41,009 bases of DNA, taken from DASPJQ01 sp035299065. GTDB lineage: Bacteria > Bacteroidota > Bacteroidia > Flavobacteriales_D > UBA2798. The notes under the pieces were generated by a model. The model saw only the letters and a program-made list of their open reading frames with translations. It did not search any database and was not told the DNA's origin. This document shows positions 24,746-32,740 of the stretch, piece after piece. The stretch spans positions 1-41,009 of the forward strand of contig DATGXI010000121.1 in the NCBI GenBank assembly GCA_035299065.1, in the 5' to 3' direction. A program made the translations under genes and the position numbers. Every line of letters begins with the position of its first letter. Position 1 is the first letter of the stretch.

Positions 24746-27196
24746 ATGATTATGAACGAGATTTTTGAAAATATCATGGGTATTTCAGACGCGGTTGAGC
24801 CTGAAGCGGAGTTTATCCCTCTTTTGACTTCTGAAGACGAAGAGCAGATGCGGACCCAGGATTACCCCACCGAACTGCCAATATTACCTATTCGCAATAC
24901 TGTTTTGTTTCCAGGTGTCGTATTGCCCATTACCGTGGCACGCGACAAAAGCATAAAGCTCATACAGGAAGCACATAAGAGCAACAAAACCATAGGTGTA
25001 ATTGCCCAGCGTAAGCATGATGTTGAAGAGCCCGAAATGGGCGATTTATATGCCGTTGGTACCATTGCAACCGTTATGCGTTTATTGAAAATGCCCGATG
25101 GCAGCACTACTGCCATTATTCAGGGCAAAAAACGTTTTAAACTGGAAAAAATTCTTGCAACAGAGCCCTATATGAAGGCGCAAATTACCCCGTTGCTTGA
25201 CATCCCTCCTATTCCAAAAGAAAAAAACGTGGAGGCTTTACTGTCGTCAATTCGCGACATGGCCATGAACATTATAAAACTTTCACCAAACATTCCCAGC
25301 GAAGCCGGTTTTGCCCTGCGCAACATTGAAAGCCCTACTTTTTTGGTGAATTTTATTTCATCAAACATGAATGCAGGCGTTGAGGAAAAACAACGCATAC
25401 TTGACATTGGTGATTTTAATGAAAAAGCACATGTGGTGTTGCAACACCTGAGCAAAGAATTACAAATGCTGGAACTTAAAAACGATATCCAGTCAAAAGT
25501 AAAAGTGGATATTGACAAGCAGCAACGTGAGTTTTATTTGCATCAACAAATAAAGCAAATACAGGAAGAGTTGGGTGAAAACCCTGTTGAACAACAGGTG
25601 AACGAATTAAAGGCAAAGGCCGTTGGTAAAAAATGGCCCGAGAAAGCTGAAAAAACATTTAACAAAGAACTTGATAAGCTGGCACGGTTGAACCCGTCAA
25701 GCCCCGAGTTTTCGGTTCAGTATAATTACCTGGACACGTTGGTTGAACTTCCATGGAACCATTATTCAGTTGACGATTTTAATTTAAAGAACGCACAAAA
25801 AATACTTGACCGCGATCATTTTGGACTTGAAAAAGTAAAAGAACGCATTGTTGAATTTTTGGCTGTGTTGAAATTAAAAGGCGATATGAAATCGCCTATA
25901 CTTTGTTTATATGGCCCACCGGGTGTTGGAAAAACATCATTGGGAAAATCAATTGCCGAGGCCTTGGGACGCAAATATGTACGCATGTCATTAGGCGGCC
26001 TGCACGATGAAGCCGAAATACGCGGCCACCGCAGAACATATATTGGAGCAATGCCTGGTCGTGTAATTACCAACATAAAAAAAGCCGGAACAAGCAATCC
26101 TGTTTTTGTACTGGATGAAATTGATAAACTGGGAACAGGTCCTCATGGCGACCCTTCATCAGCTTTACTTGAAGTGTTAGATCCGGAACAAAATGCAAAT
26201 TTCAACGACAACTACATTGAAGTGGATTATGATTTAAGCCGATCTTTGTTTGTAGCCACTGCAAATAGTTTGTCAACGGTGCAACCTGCCTTGCGTGACA
26301 GGATGGAAATTATTGAAGTGAATGGATACACGGTTGAAGAAAAAGTGGAGATTGCCAAACGACATTTAATTCCCAAACAATTGTTGGAACACGGAATGAA
26401 CAAAAAGCAATTTGAGTTGAACGACAAACAACTTGAAAAACTTATTACCGATTACACAAATGAATCGGGTGTGCGTGGGTTGGAGAAAATAATTACCAAA
26501 TTAATTCGCAACAAGGCCAAAGAAATTGCATTTGACCGCAAACCGGGTGCAAAATTTAAAGATGGTGAATTTGCCGTGATCATTGGACCTGCCCATTCAA
26601 AAGAAAAATACGAGAACAACGATTATGCCGGTGTGGTTACTGGTTTGGCGTGGACATCGGTGGGTGGTGAAATTTTATTTATTGAAACCAGCTTATCAAA
26701 AGGAAAAGGAAAGCTAACCCTTACAGGTAATTTGGGCGAAGTGATGAAAGAGTCGGCAATAATTGCGCATGAGTTCATACGTTCACATGCCGGACAGCTG
26801 GGCTTAACCGAAGATGTTTTTGAAAAGTGGGATGTTCACGTGCATATTCCCGAAGGCGCAACCCCAAAAGATGGTCCAAGTGCAGGTATAACCATGCTTA
26901 CAGCATTGGCAAGTGCTTATACGCAACGCAAAGTGCGCAAAAGCTTAGCCATGACCGGTGAGTTAACCCTGCGTGGAAAAGTATTGCCTGTTGGTGGTAT
27001 CAAAGAAAAAATACTGGCAGCTAAACGCGCAAACATAAAAGAGATTATTCTTTGCAACGAAAACAAACCACAGATTGACGAGATTGAACCACGTTACGTG
27101 AAGGGATTAAAATTCCATTATGTATCAGACATGAAAGAGGTATTGGAAATTGCCTTGTTGCGGGAAAAAGTCAAAAATGCTAAAACCATTAGTTAA
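24746..27196 (+). CDS. lon: ATP-dependent protease Lon (endopeptidase La)
   Basis: 816-residue full-length Lon. N-terminal substrate-binding LON domain (LPILPIRNTVLFPGVVLPITV), coiled-coil linker with REFYLHQQIKQIQEELGE, AAA module with Walker A GPPGVGKTSLGKS near residue 390 and VFVLDEIDK, and a serine protease domain with the Ser-Lys dyad at Ser712 (KDGPSAG) and Lys755 (VGGIKEKILAAKRA). The 43-residue dyad spacing equals that of E. coli Lon (679/722). Cytoplasmic quality control of misfolded and regulatory proteins. ATG 24752 is an alternative start two codons in. The 145-base upstream region shows a short AACCTC/GAGGTT hairpin but no heat-shock operator I recognise. Ends in a strong bidirectional terminator. 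Confidence 0.98.
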   Translation: MIMNEIFENIMGISDAVEPEAEFIPLLTSEDEEQMRTQDYPTELPILPIRNTVLFPGVVLPITVARDKSIKLIQEAHKSNKTIGVIAQRKHDVEEPEMGDLYAVGTIATVMRLLKMPDGSTTAIIQGKKRFKLEKILATEPYMKAQITPLLDIPPIPKEKNVEALLSSIRDMAMNIIKLSPNIPSEAGFALRNIESPTFLVNFISSNMNAGVEEKQRILDIGDFNEKAHVVLQHLSKELQMLELKNDIQSKVKVDIDKQQREFYLHQQIKQIQEELGENPVEQQVNELKAKAVGKKWPEKAEKTFNKELDKLARLNPSSPEFSVQYNYLDTLVELPWNHYSVDDFNLKNAQKILDRDHFGLEKVKERIVEFLAVLKLKGDMKSPILCLYGPPGVGKTSLGKSIAEALGRKYVRMSLGGLHDEAEIRGHRRTYIGAMPGRVITNIKKAGTSNPVFVLDEIDKLGTGPHGDPSSALLEVLDPEQNANFNDNYIEVDYDLSRSLFVATANSLSTVQPALRDRMEIIEVNGYTVEEKVEIAKRHLIPKQLLEHGMNKKQFELNDKQLEKLITDYTNESGVRGLEKIITKLIRNKAKEIAFDRKPGAKFKDGEFAVIIGPAHSKEKYENNDYAGVVTGLAWTSVGGEILFIETSLSKGKGKLTLTGNLGEVMKESAIIAHEFIRSHAGQLGLTEDVFEKWDVHVHIPEGATPKDGPSAGITMLTALASAYTQRKVRKSLAMTGELTLRGKVLPVGGIKEKILAAKRANIKEIILCNENKPQIDEIEPRYVKGLKFHYVSDMKEVLEIALLREKVKNAKTIS

Positions 27197-27214
27197 GAGC
27201 TTATAGTTATTCAT

Positions 27215-27246
27215 AAAAAAAGCCGGTATTGCTACCGGCTTTTTTT
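27215..27246 (+). terminator. Bidirectional terminator between lon and the next gene
   Basis: AGCCGGTA at 27221-27228 pairs with TACCGGCT at 27233-27240 over a TTGC loop, extended by six A and six T. Functions for both converging genes. Confidence 0.92.
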
Positions 27247-27289
27247 ATATATGGCCATCATTTTTAAATGAGGCGCTTAATTTCGTTGA

Positions 27290-27682
27290 CTATTTTTTCA
27301 CCATCAGGTTCCAGCTTGAGTCAAACTTGTAGGTTACATTGTCAATTCCTGTCCATGACCAACCCGGAGCTTCAGCCCAAATTTTTCCATTGTCAGATGC
27401 CATTAGCTTACCCCCGCTTACTTTGTAATATTTGCCCGCTTTGTCTTTCCATTGGTTATCCAAAACAGCCGCCCAGGTAGTACCATTCTCTGATTGCTGA
27501 ACACTTCCGTCAGCCTTGTTCAATTTATACTGGTAAACAGTATTGCCTTTGAATATACCGGTTGCTGAAGCCACCCAACTGTCTTTTGTACCAGTAGTTG
27601 TTGTGGTTGTAACCTTTTGTGCCGAAGCATTTGATACGGTAAGGAATAATCCAAGACCAGCGAGAAGTAATAACTTTTTCAT
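27290..27682 (-). CDS. Small secreted protein, function unknown
   Basis: 130 residues from ATG 27682, chosen because it gives a classic signal peptide (KKLLLLAGLGLFLTVSNASA) and lies just behind a promoter; the reading frame extends upstream but without a signal. The mature part begins with a Thr run and holds Gly/Trp/Asn-rich turns (DSWVASATGIFKGNTVYQY, ENGTTWAAVLDNQWKDKAGK, NGKIWAEAPGWSWTGI) suggesting a small beta structure with paired W motifs. No family recognised. Confidence 0.72.
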   Translation of the reverse strand: MKKLLLLAGLGLFLTVSNASAQKVTTTTTTGTKDSWVASATGIFKGNTVYQYKLNKADGSVQQSENGTTWAAVLDNQWKDKAGKYYKVSGGKLMASDNGKIWAEAPGWSWTGIDNVTYKFDSSWNLMVKK

Positions 27683-27703
27683 TTTAATAGGTTTTAATTG
27701 TGT

Positions 27704-27733
27704 TAAAGGTAATAATCGCCAACAAATATGCAA
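27704..27733 (-). promoter_or_regulatory. Promoter of the small secreted protein gene
   Basis: Minus strand: TTG (27733-27731), exactly 19 bases, TACCTTTA (27711-27704), one base from TAnnTTTG, 21 bases before the ATG. Confidence 0.6.
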
Positions 27734-27832
27734 GTGCCGTGCCATATTTAGCCAAATAAGCAACTGAATATCAAGTGTATTTTAGATAGCGAAATCTAAA
27801 ATCTCTTTATTTAAATATATTTAAATGTTGTA

Positions 27833-28414
27833 TTAACCGTGTATGGATTGTTTTTTGCCATACTTCTTAACCACCCCGGCCTCGTAGGTTAAAAATTCCT
27901 GCCAACGCTTTTCCACGTCAATGCCTTCAGCATATTTACGGGCAAAACCTATAAACATCGTGTAATGGGTAGCTTCACTAACCATTAAATCATGGTAAAA
28001 CTGGCGCAGGTCGGCATCGTTAATCTGGGTTGACAATAACCTGAACCGCTCGCAACTCCTGGCTTCAATCATGGCCGAAAAAAGTAAACGGTCAATGAGT
28101 ACAATTCTTCTTCGTCCACCTTTATTTAAAAACGCCATTAAATCGTTTACATAAAGATCTTTTTTTTCAGGCCCAAGCACAAGTCCGCGTTGCACAATTT
28201 TATCGTGTACCATTTTAAAATGGCTCATTTCTTCCATAGCCAGTTTTGACATGGCATCAACCAATTCAGGAAATTCAGGAAAGCGTATAATAATGGTTGC
28301 TGCATTGGTTGCCGCCTTTATTTCGCAATAGGAATGATCGGTTAGAATGTCAGAAATGTTTTTCTCAACAATGTTTACCCAGTTAGGATCCGTTTCCAGT
28401 TTTAAACCAAGCAT
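27833..28414 (-). CDS. miaE: tRNA 2-methylthio-N6-isopentenyl adenosine-37 hydroxylase
   Basis: 193 residues. Diiron ferritin-like oxygenase that hydroxylates the isopentenyl group of ms2i6A37 in tRNAs reading U-starting codons. Diiron ligands can be seen in the CEIKAATNA helix, in MEEMSHFKMVH (ExxH), in IEARSCERF and in SEATHYTMF (ExxH). Opening MLGLKLETDPNWV and the C-terminal WQEFLTYEAGVVKKYG are typical. No miaA or miaB lies in the window, so the earlier steps are encoded elsewhere. It lies 69 bases downstream of the enoyl-CoA hydratase gene in the same direction. Confidence 0.94.
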   Translation of the reverse strand: MLGLKLETDPNWVNIVEKNISDILTDHSYCEIKAATNAATIIIRFPEFPELVDAMSKLAMEEMSHFKMVHDKIVQRGLVLGPEKKDLYVNDLMAFLNKGGRRRIVLIDRLLFSAMIEARSCERFRLLSTQINDADLRQFYHDLMVSEATHYTMFIGFARKYAEGIDVEKRWQEFLTYEAGVVKKYGKKQSIHG

Positions 28415-28483
28415 GACGGTTTACAGTTTTTTAGTTTACGATTTTTTGAGGTTCGTTTTCTGATTTTAAATTTCAGGCTTGAA

Positions 28484-29260
28484 TTATTCTCCCTTAAAAA
28501 CCGGTTTCCTTTTCTCAATAAATGCCTGCACACCTTCCCTGTAATCATGCGTAGCGGCTGCTTTTGCCTGCACATGCATTTCGGCTTCCAGTTGCTTTGA
28601 CAAATCGTTGGTCATGCTTTCGTTCAATAAACGTTTTGTTAAACCAAGTCCAACAGTAGGCATATTGGCAAGCGTTTGGGCAAGTTGCATGCCTGTACTC
28701 ATCAGGTCTGAATCAGCCACTACTTTATAAATCATACCCATGGCCGAAGCATCAGTTGAGCTTATCTTATCACCCAGCATCATTAGCGCACTTGCTTTGC
28801 CAAAACCTATTAAGCGTGGCAAAAAGTATGTTCCTCCACTGTCAGGAATCAACCCTATTTTACTAAAGGCCTGTATAAAACTTACACTTTCACCTGCAAT
28901 TACCACGTCACATGCCAACGCTATATTTGCACCTGCACCTGCAGCAACACCATTCACCGCGCAAATTATTGGTTTTTCAATTGAGCGTATTTTTTTTACA
29001 ATGGGATTGTAGTGCTCATTCACAATTTTTTCAATAGTAACATCGCCACCGCTAATTGCTTCCTGCAAATCCTGGCCGGCACAAAAGGCTTTTCCTTCGC
29101 CCGTCAATAAAACAGCACGCACACTTTTATCATTCGCACAATCATCCAGGTGCTTTTGCAATGACAAAGCCATGTCGCGGTTAAAGCTGTTAAATACAGC
29201 AGGACGGTTTAAGGTAATTACAGCTACGCTGCCTTCTTTTTTAAAAATAATTGTATCCAT
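28484..29260 (-). CDS. Enoyl-CoA hydratase/isomerase, PaaG-like
   Basis: 258-residue crotonase-fold enzyme. Crotonase oxyanion-hole segments are GEGKAFCAGQDLQE and CAVNGVAAGAGANIALACD, and the active-site acid lies in SKIGLIPDSGGTYFLPRLIG, where the Asp of PDSGG is characteristic of PaaG-type 1,2-epoxyphenylacetyl-CoA isomerases rather than of ordinary hydratases, which have Glu one turn earlier. The C-terminal FIEKRKPVFKG is normal. If PaaG, it works in aerobic phenylacetate breakdown; no other paa gene is in the window, so the substrate could also be another enoyl-CoA. Confidence 0.88.
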   Translation of the reverse strand: MDTIIFKKEGSVAVITLNRPAVFNSFNRDMALSLQKHLDDCANDKSVRAVLLTGEGKAFCAGQDLQEAISGGDVTIEKIVNEHYNPIVKKIRSIEKPIICAVNGVAAGAGANIALACDVVIAGESVSFIQAFSKIGLIPDSGGTYFLPRLIGFGKASALMMLGDKISSTDASAMGMIYKVVADSDLMSTGMQLAQTLANMPTVGLGLTKRLLNESMTNDLSKQLEAEMHVQAKAAATHDYREGVQAFIEKRKPVFKGE

Positions 29261-29273
29261 TTTTTCCTTTTTA

Positions 29274-29435
29274 CGCCACTAATGGCACCAATTTCACAAA
29301 TTAAACGCGATCACCAAACGCCTCTTTCACGAATGATCACGAATAATTTCGGTTTCAAATTTGTAACTATTCGTGAAAGAGGCACATGCTGATCAAATAG
29401 CTTCTTTCTAATCCTTTATTTGTGTAATTCGTGCC
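29274..29435. mobile_element. Internally deleted copy of the GxxExxY element (copy A)
   Basis: Begins with CGCCACTAATGGCAC (29274-29288), identical to the terminal repeat of the full copy, and shares with it the stretches AATTTCACAAATTAAA and TTTCACGAATGATCACGAAT. It also has an internal perfect inverted repeat, GCCTCTTTCACGAAT (29320-29334) with ATTCGTGAAAGAGGC (29369-29383). The gene is missing and the right end is eroded to TTCGTGCC. It fills the space between the PaaG-like gene and the fabI tail copy. Confidence 0.7.
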
Positions 29436-29450
29436 GTATTTATATTAATT

Positions 29451-29492
29451 AAATTTTTCAATCACCTTTAGACTAACACCTATGTTACTAAA
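29451..29492 (-). pseudogene. Duplicated 3' end of fabI
   Basis: 42 bases matching the true fabI 3' end (30074-30115) at 38 positions. Read on the minus strand it still encodes FSNIGVSLKVIEKFN and a stop, against FSNTGVSQKVIEKFS in fabI. It stops 2 bases before the terminal repeat of the full element, exactly where fabI itself carries CGCCA. Confidence 0.88.
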
Positions 29493-29494
29493 CA

Positions 29495-30062
29495 CGCCAC
29501 TAATGGCACTAATTTCACAAATTAAAATCACCATATGTTTCTTTCACGAATGATCACGAATTTTAGTCTTAAAGTACAACACGTTTAAATTTCACTTTAT
29601 CATCACCAAAATTTATTATTATTCCCAACTTATAACCCGATGCTGCCAGATAGTTTAGCGTTTGTTTAATATGTTCATCAACATTATCGCCAGAAGCCTT
29701 TACTTCAAGTATAATTTTATCCCATACAATAAAATCAGCATAATAATCTCCAATTTTGTGGTCCTTATAAATTATTTCATATCTTTTTTCCCTCTCATAA
29801 CCAACTCCATTATTTTTAAATTCAACTTCGAATGCACTTTTATAAGCTGCCTCAAGATATGCTTTTCCCAAGTGGTATGGATTTCAAAAGCAAATCCAAC
29901 AATTTTATGGCATTCATCAGAATAAATTAAATCCGAACCGTAGCCTGCTATCGGCTCATCAACTACAATCCATTCTTTATCTAATCGCATGTATTTATTG
30001 GTGCGCATTTGTGAAAGAGGCGTTTGCTGATCACATTCGTGTTCTTCGTGCCATTAGTGGCG
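29495..30062. mobile_element. GxxExxY element with 15-bp terminal inverted repeats (copy B)
   Basis: 568 bases bounded by perfect inverted repeats, CGCCACTAATGGCAC at 29495-29509 and its complement at 30048-30062. Inside are the sub-terminal TTTCACGAATGATCACGAAT repeat, a frameshifted GxxExxY gene on the minus strand and GTGAAAGAGGC near the right end. The right repeat lies 5 bases from the fabI stop. No transposase is encoded, so if mobile it moves in trans. Confidence 0.75.
29569..30008 (-). pseudogene. GxxExxY-family protein, frameshifted
   Basis: The two parts join into one family member. The first part (from 30008) has DLIYSDECHKIVGFAFEIHTTW, the usual N-terminal helix; the second (ending 29569) has GKAYLEAAYKSAFEVEFKNN, the strand GDYYADFIVWDKIILEVKA and NYLAASGYKLGIIINFGD with the final KFKRVVL. 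The frame breaks between THTT-W and GKAYLE, near 29872, and a one-base insertion there would restore it, so either a one-base deletion occurred or the read has an error. The family motif itself reads AYLEAAY, with Ala for the first Gly. Function of the family is unknown; the DFIV...LEVKA strand is reminiscent of nuclease-type folds, which is only a resemblance. Confidence 0.88.
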
Positions 30063-30067
30063 GTATT

Positions 30068-30877
30068 TTAACTAAACTTTTCAATCACCTTTTGACTCAC
30101 ACCTGTGTTACTAAATCCGCCATCGTGAAACAAATTCTGCATGGTAACATAACGTGTTAAATCACTAAACATGGTAATGCAATAGTCGGCACAGGAAAGC
30201 GCATCGGCATTACCCAGCGGGCTCATGCTATCGCTATACGAAATAAATTCGTTGAATCCTTTTACTCCACTGCCTGCGGTTGTCATGGTTGGTGACTGTG
30301 AAATGGTATTGATGCGCACTTTGCGTTTTACCCCGTAGTGGTAGCCAAAGCTACGCGTGATGGACTCAAGTATTGATTTTGCATCAGCCATTTCGTTGTA
30401 ATCAGGAAATACGCGTTGCGCGGCAATATAGGTAAGCGCCACAACCGATCCCCATTCGTTGATGGCATCTTTTTTATAGCAATGTTGCAATACACGGTGT
30501 AATGATATACCAGAAATATCAAGCGTTTTTTTCATGAACTCATAATCAAGTTCGGTATAGTGTTTTCCTTTTCGAATGTTTAACGACATACCAATTGAGT
30601 GTAACACAAAATCAATTTTGCCACCAAAATGTTCCATGGCGCCATCAATTAATTTTTCTACATCAGCATCAAGTGAAACATCGCAAGGAATAACTTTTGC
30701 ACCGGTTTTTTCAGCCAATTTATTGATCTCGCCCATACGCATGGCAATGGGAGCATTGGTTAAAATAATTTCAGCACCTTCTTCGTGTGCGCGTTCAGCC
30801 ACTTTCCATGCAATGCTCATATCGTTCAATGCACCAAAAATGATCCCTTTTTTTCCTTTTAAAAGATTGTTAGCCAT
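30068..30877 (-). CDS. fabI: Enoyl-[acyl-carrier-protein] reductase (NADH)
   Basis: 269 residues from ATG 30877, which gives MANNLLKGKKGIIFGALNDM, the standard FabI opening; the open frame beyond it (to 30958) overlaps the divergent rsmE gene and is rejected. Last reductive step of each fatty-acid elongation cycle. The short-chain reductase-like fold has the nucleotide loop GALNDMSIAW at about 15-24 and the catalytic Tyr160 and Lys167 spaced as Y-x6-K, with Tyr150 corresponding to the second conserved FabI tyrosine (ALTYIAAQRVFPDYNEMADA). Divergent from rsmE with 62 bases between starts. Its 3' end is the source of the duplicated fragment at 29451. Confidence 0.96.
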   Translation of the reverse strand: MANNLLKGKKGIIFGALNDMSIAWKVAERAHEEGAEIILTNAPIAMRMGEINKLAEKTGAKVIPCDVSLDADVEKLIDGAMEHFGGKIDFVLHSIGMSLNIRKGKHYTELDYEFMKKTLDISGISLHRVLQHCYKKDAINEWGSVVALTYIAAQRVFPDYNEMADAKSILESITRSFGYHYGVKRKVRINTISQSPTMTTAGSGVKGFNEFISYSDSMSPLGNADALSCADYCITMFSDLTRYVTMQNLFHDGGFSNTGVSQKVIEKFS

Positions 30878-30939
30878 AAGTTGCTTATTTTTAGCCAAAT
30901 TACAAATAAACCAATACGTATACCGGACGATTTTTAACC

Positions 30940-31644
30940 ATGCAATTGTTTTATACACAGCAAATTACAAACGAGGCCGCTGCTTTTGACGAGGCCGAAA
31001 CAACACATGCACTGCAAGCCCTGCGCCTTAAAAACGGTGATGAAATTCATTTTACCGATGGGAATGGTAAACTTTTTAAAGGCCTTGTTGAACTGGTTGG
31101 GAAAAAACAATTTATTGCGAATAAAATTGCGCTGATCAAAGAAGAAAAAAAAACCGCACATCAGGTACATTTATATGTAAGCCCCACAAAAATGGCCGAT
31201 CGCATGGAGTGGCTGGTTGAAAAAGCTACCGAACTGGGTGTTGCCTCTGTTACTCCCCTGTTGACCGAACGTACGTTTAAAAAAAACACAAATACCAAAC
31301 GCTTAAAAAATCTCGCTTTAAGCGGCATGAAACAATCATTGCAAGTGTTTTTACCAATAATCAATGAACCCACGCAGTTGGCTAAAATTAATTTCGGTAT
31401 TGCTGAAAGCGCATTTTATTTTGGTTATTGTGGCGAAGGTGAAAAACAAGCCTTTGGTAAAATTGAATTTACGGCCAGCAACATTCATTTATTTATTGGC
31501 CCTGAAGGCGATTTTACAGCTGCGGAAATTGACGTTTTACTGCAAAAAAAATGCATTCCGGTAACACTGGGTGAAACACGTTTACGTACCGAAACAGCGG
31601 CCTTGTATGCAATTGCTGTTTTGAAAAATAAATTTGAAAATTAA
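30940..31644 (+). CDS. rsmE: 16S rRNA (uracil(1498)-N(3))-methyltransferase
   Basis: 234 residues. SPOUT-class enzyme methylating U1498 of 16S rRNA. N-terminal PUA-like part with EAETTHALQALRLKNGDEIH; the SPOUT domain contains the family motifs KMADRMEWLVEKATELGV, TPLLTERT, SGMKQSLQ, the knot loop LFIGPEGDFTAAEID and TLGETRLRTETAAL. The start at 30940 matches family length and is the only reasonable ATG. Divergent from fabI. Confidence 0.96.
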   Translation: MQLFYTQQITNEAAAFDEAETTHALQALRLKNGDEIHFTDGNGKLFKGLVELVGKKQFIANKIALIKEEKKTAHQVHLYVSPTKMADRMEWLVEKATELGVASVTPLLTERTFKKNTNTKRLKNLALSGMKQSLQVFLPIINEPTQLAKINFGIAESAFYFGYCGEGEKQAFGKIEFTASNIHLFIGPEGDFTAAEIDVLLQKKCIPVTLGETRLRTETAALYAIAVLKNKFEN

Positions 31645-31963
31645 TTTGCTGTTTGCCCCTGTTGCGGCCATGGCTGAACGTTCATCAGTCCTTACAAAAT
31701 TATTTAAAATCTTACATGTGTAAGCCTGGTAGGCTTTCATGCTGGAACAAGCAGCGGCATTGCTCTACATTTGTACCAGCATTGTGCTTAAAGGCACGCA
31801 TTGGAGAGAAAGGTTACAGGGAGATGAGTGTAGATTGGTTAAAGCGCATTACCGGCAGGTCATTATAATTAAGAATCATAATGGCTGCGGTAATGGGCAA
31901 GCCAGTATGCCTAAGGGATAATTGAAGTAACCAGTGGAATTAAAAGAAAATTTTTTGGTTTAA
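31645..31963. other. Intergenic region without a recognisable gene
   Basis: 319 bases. Short open frames at 31653 and 31739 have no family resemblance, no promoter and overlap one another. A weak AATTAAA/TTTAATT pairing near 31937-31960 sits at the end of the convergent DUF3606 gene. Nothing else stands out. Confidence 0.5.
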
Positions 31964-32155
31964 TTACCCGTTTTTTTTGCGGTTCATTTCCAAATAGGCA
32001 TCAACTGCGGTAATTGAAGTACCAACCTGGATAACTGCCCGTACTAAATCGGTTTTGCTACAGTTTAAGTGTTTTGCCCAATGGGCAATGGACTCTTCGG
32101 TTGAAATGTCAACACGTTTTTCTTCATCACTCTTTTGTCCACCAGTCTTTTCCAT
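31964..32155 (-). CDS. DUF3606 domain protein
   Basis: 63 residues. The family core is visible: a basic/acidic start, VDISTEESIAHWAKHLNCSKTDL, then VRAVIQVGTSITAVDAYL, an arrangement of three short helices shared by DUF3606 proteins, which are small and often stress-associated. The function is not established. It is convergent with rsmE and divergent from the two-component cassette, whose candidate operators begin 76 bases from its start codon. Confidence 0.8.
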   Translation of the reverse strand: MEKTGGQKSDEEKRVDISTEESIAHWAKHLNCSKTDLVRAVIQVGTSITAVDAYLEMNRKKNG

Positions 32156-32231
32156 AGCAACTCCTGAATAATTGTAACAACAAGTAAACTCTGTACAGCA
32201 ACAATTTACGCATTAATTTTAACTTATGTAC

Positions 32232-32289
32232 CGTATTTCTACGCAAACTGAGGCACCGTATTTCTACGGTATTTTTGCGTATTTCTACG
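32232..32289 (+). promoter_or_regulatory. Three copies of the CGTATTTCTACG palindromic site (upstream cluster)
   Basis: Exact 12-mers at 32232-32243, 32257-32268 and 32278-32289. Each is a CGTA/TACG inverted repeat around TTTC; start-to-start spacing is 25 and 21 bases, near two helical turns. They lie 134-190 bases before the first gene of the two-component cassette. Form and spacing suit a dimeric helix-turn-helix regulator; binding by the NarL-type regulator of the same cassette is inferred. Confidence 0.6.
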
Positions 32290-32422
32290 CAATTTTGAAC
32301 AATTCAAAAATTCTTACATGCACACTTACAACAAATTGCGTGAGTGGTTAACCCGTGTGTTTAAAACCAAAGTTTTAAAAATGTATATTCGGGATATTGT
32401 TTAACCTTTAAAACTTATTCTT

Positions 32423-32719
32423 ATGGCCGTAACAGGTAATGAAGGGGGACCTATATCCAGTACTGAAGCAGAAACATGGATCAATGCTTTTAAAAATGCA
32501 AATCCCGGGGCAGTATACGCACACCTATTTGGCAAAAATAAATTAGCCAATGTTCTTTCCCAACAAGGTTGTATGGGAATACGCATTTACCATGCAATTG
32601 AGCCAGGCACCGGTGCAAAAAAAGTTATAATTTACGGTGTTGACCAGAATGGTGATGGCTTAACAAACTATATCTTGGAATATAGTGTTGGTTGCCCACC
32701 CAATTGTGGCCGACCATAA
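32423..32719 (+). CDS. Small conserved protein of the two-component cassette
   Basis: 98 residues, no signal peptide. Helical start (TEAETWINAFKNANPGAVYA), then AHLFGKNKLANVLSQQGCMG, then beta strands IRIYHAIEPG and KKVIIYGVDQNGDGL, ending in a short Cys motif CPPNC. The combination of HLFGKN, QQGCMGIRIY and a terminal CPxxC is one I associate with short Bacteroidota proteins found beside membrane proteins and regulators, none with a known role to my knowledge. The acidic loop DQNGDGLTN could bind calcium, as in EF-hand-like loops, but this is speculative. First gene of the cassette; an internally consistent start at ATG 32423. Confidence 0.72.
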   Translation: MAVTGNEGGPISSTEAETWINAFKNANPGAVYAHLFGKNKLANVLSQQGCMGIRIYHAIEPGTGAKKVIIYGVDQNGDGLTNYILEYSVGCPPNCGRP

Positions 32720-32740
32720 CTCACAAATTCATGAAAGGAC

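Noticed and set aside
31653..31921. Two overlapping short plus-strand frames
   Set aside because: They overlap each other in different frames, without promoter, family or conserved motif.
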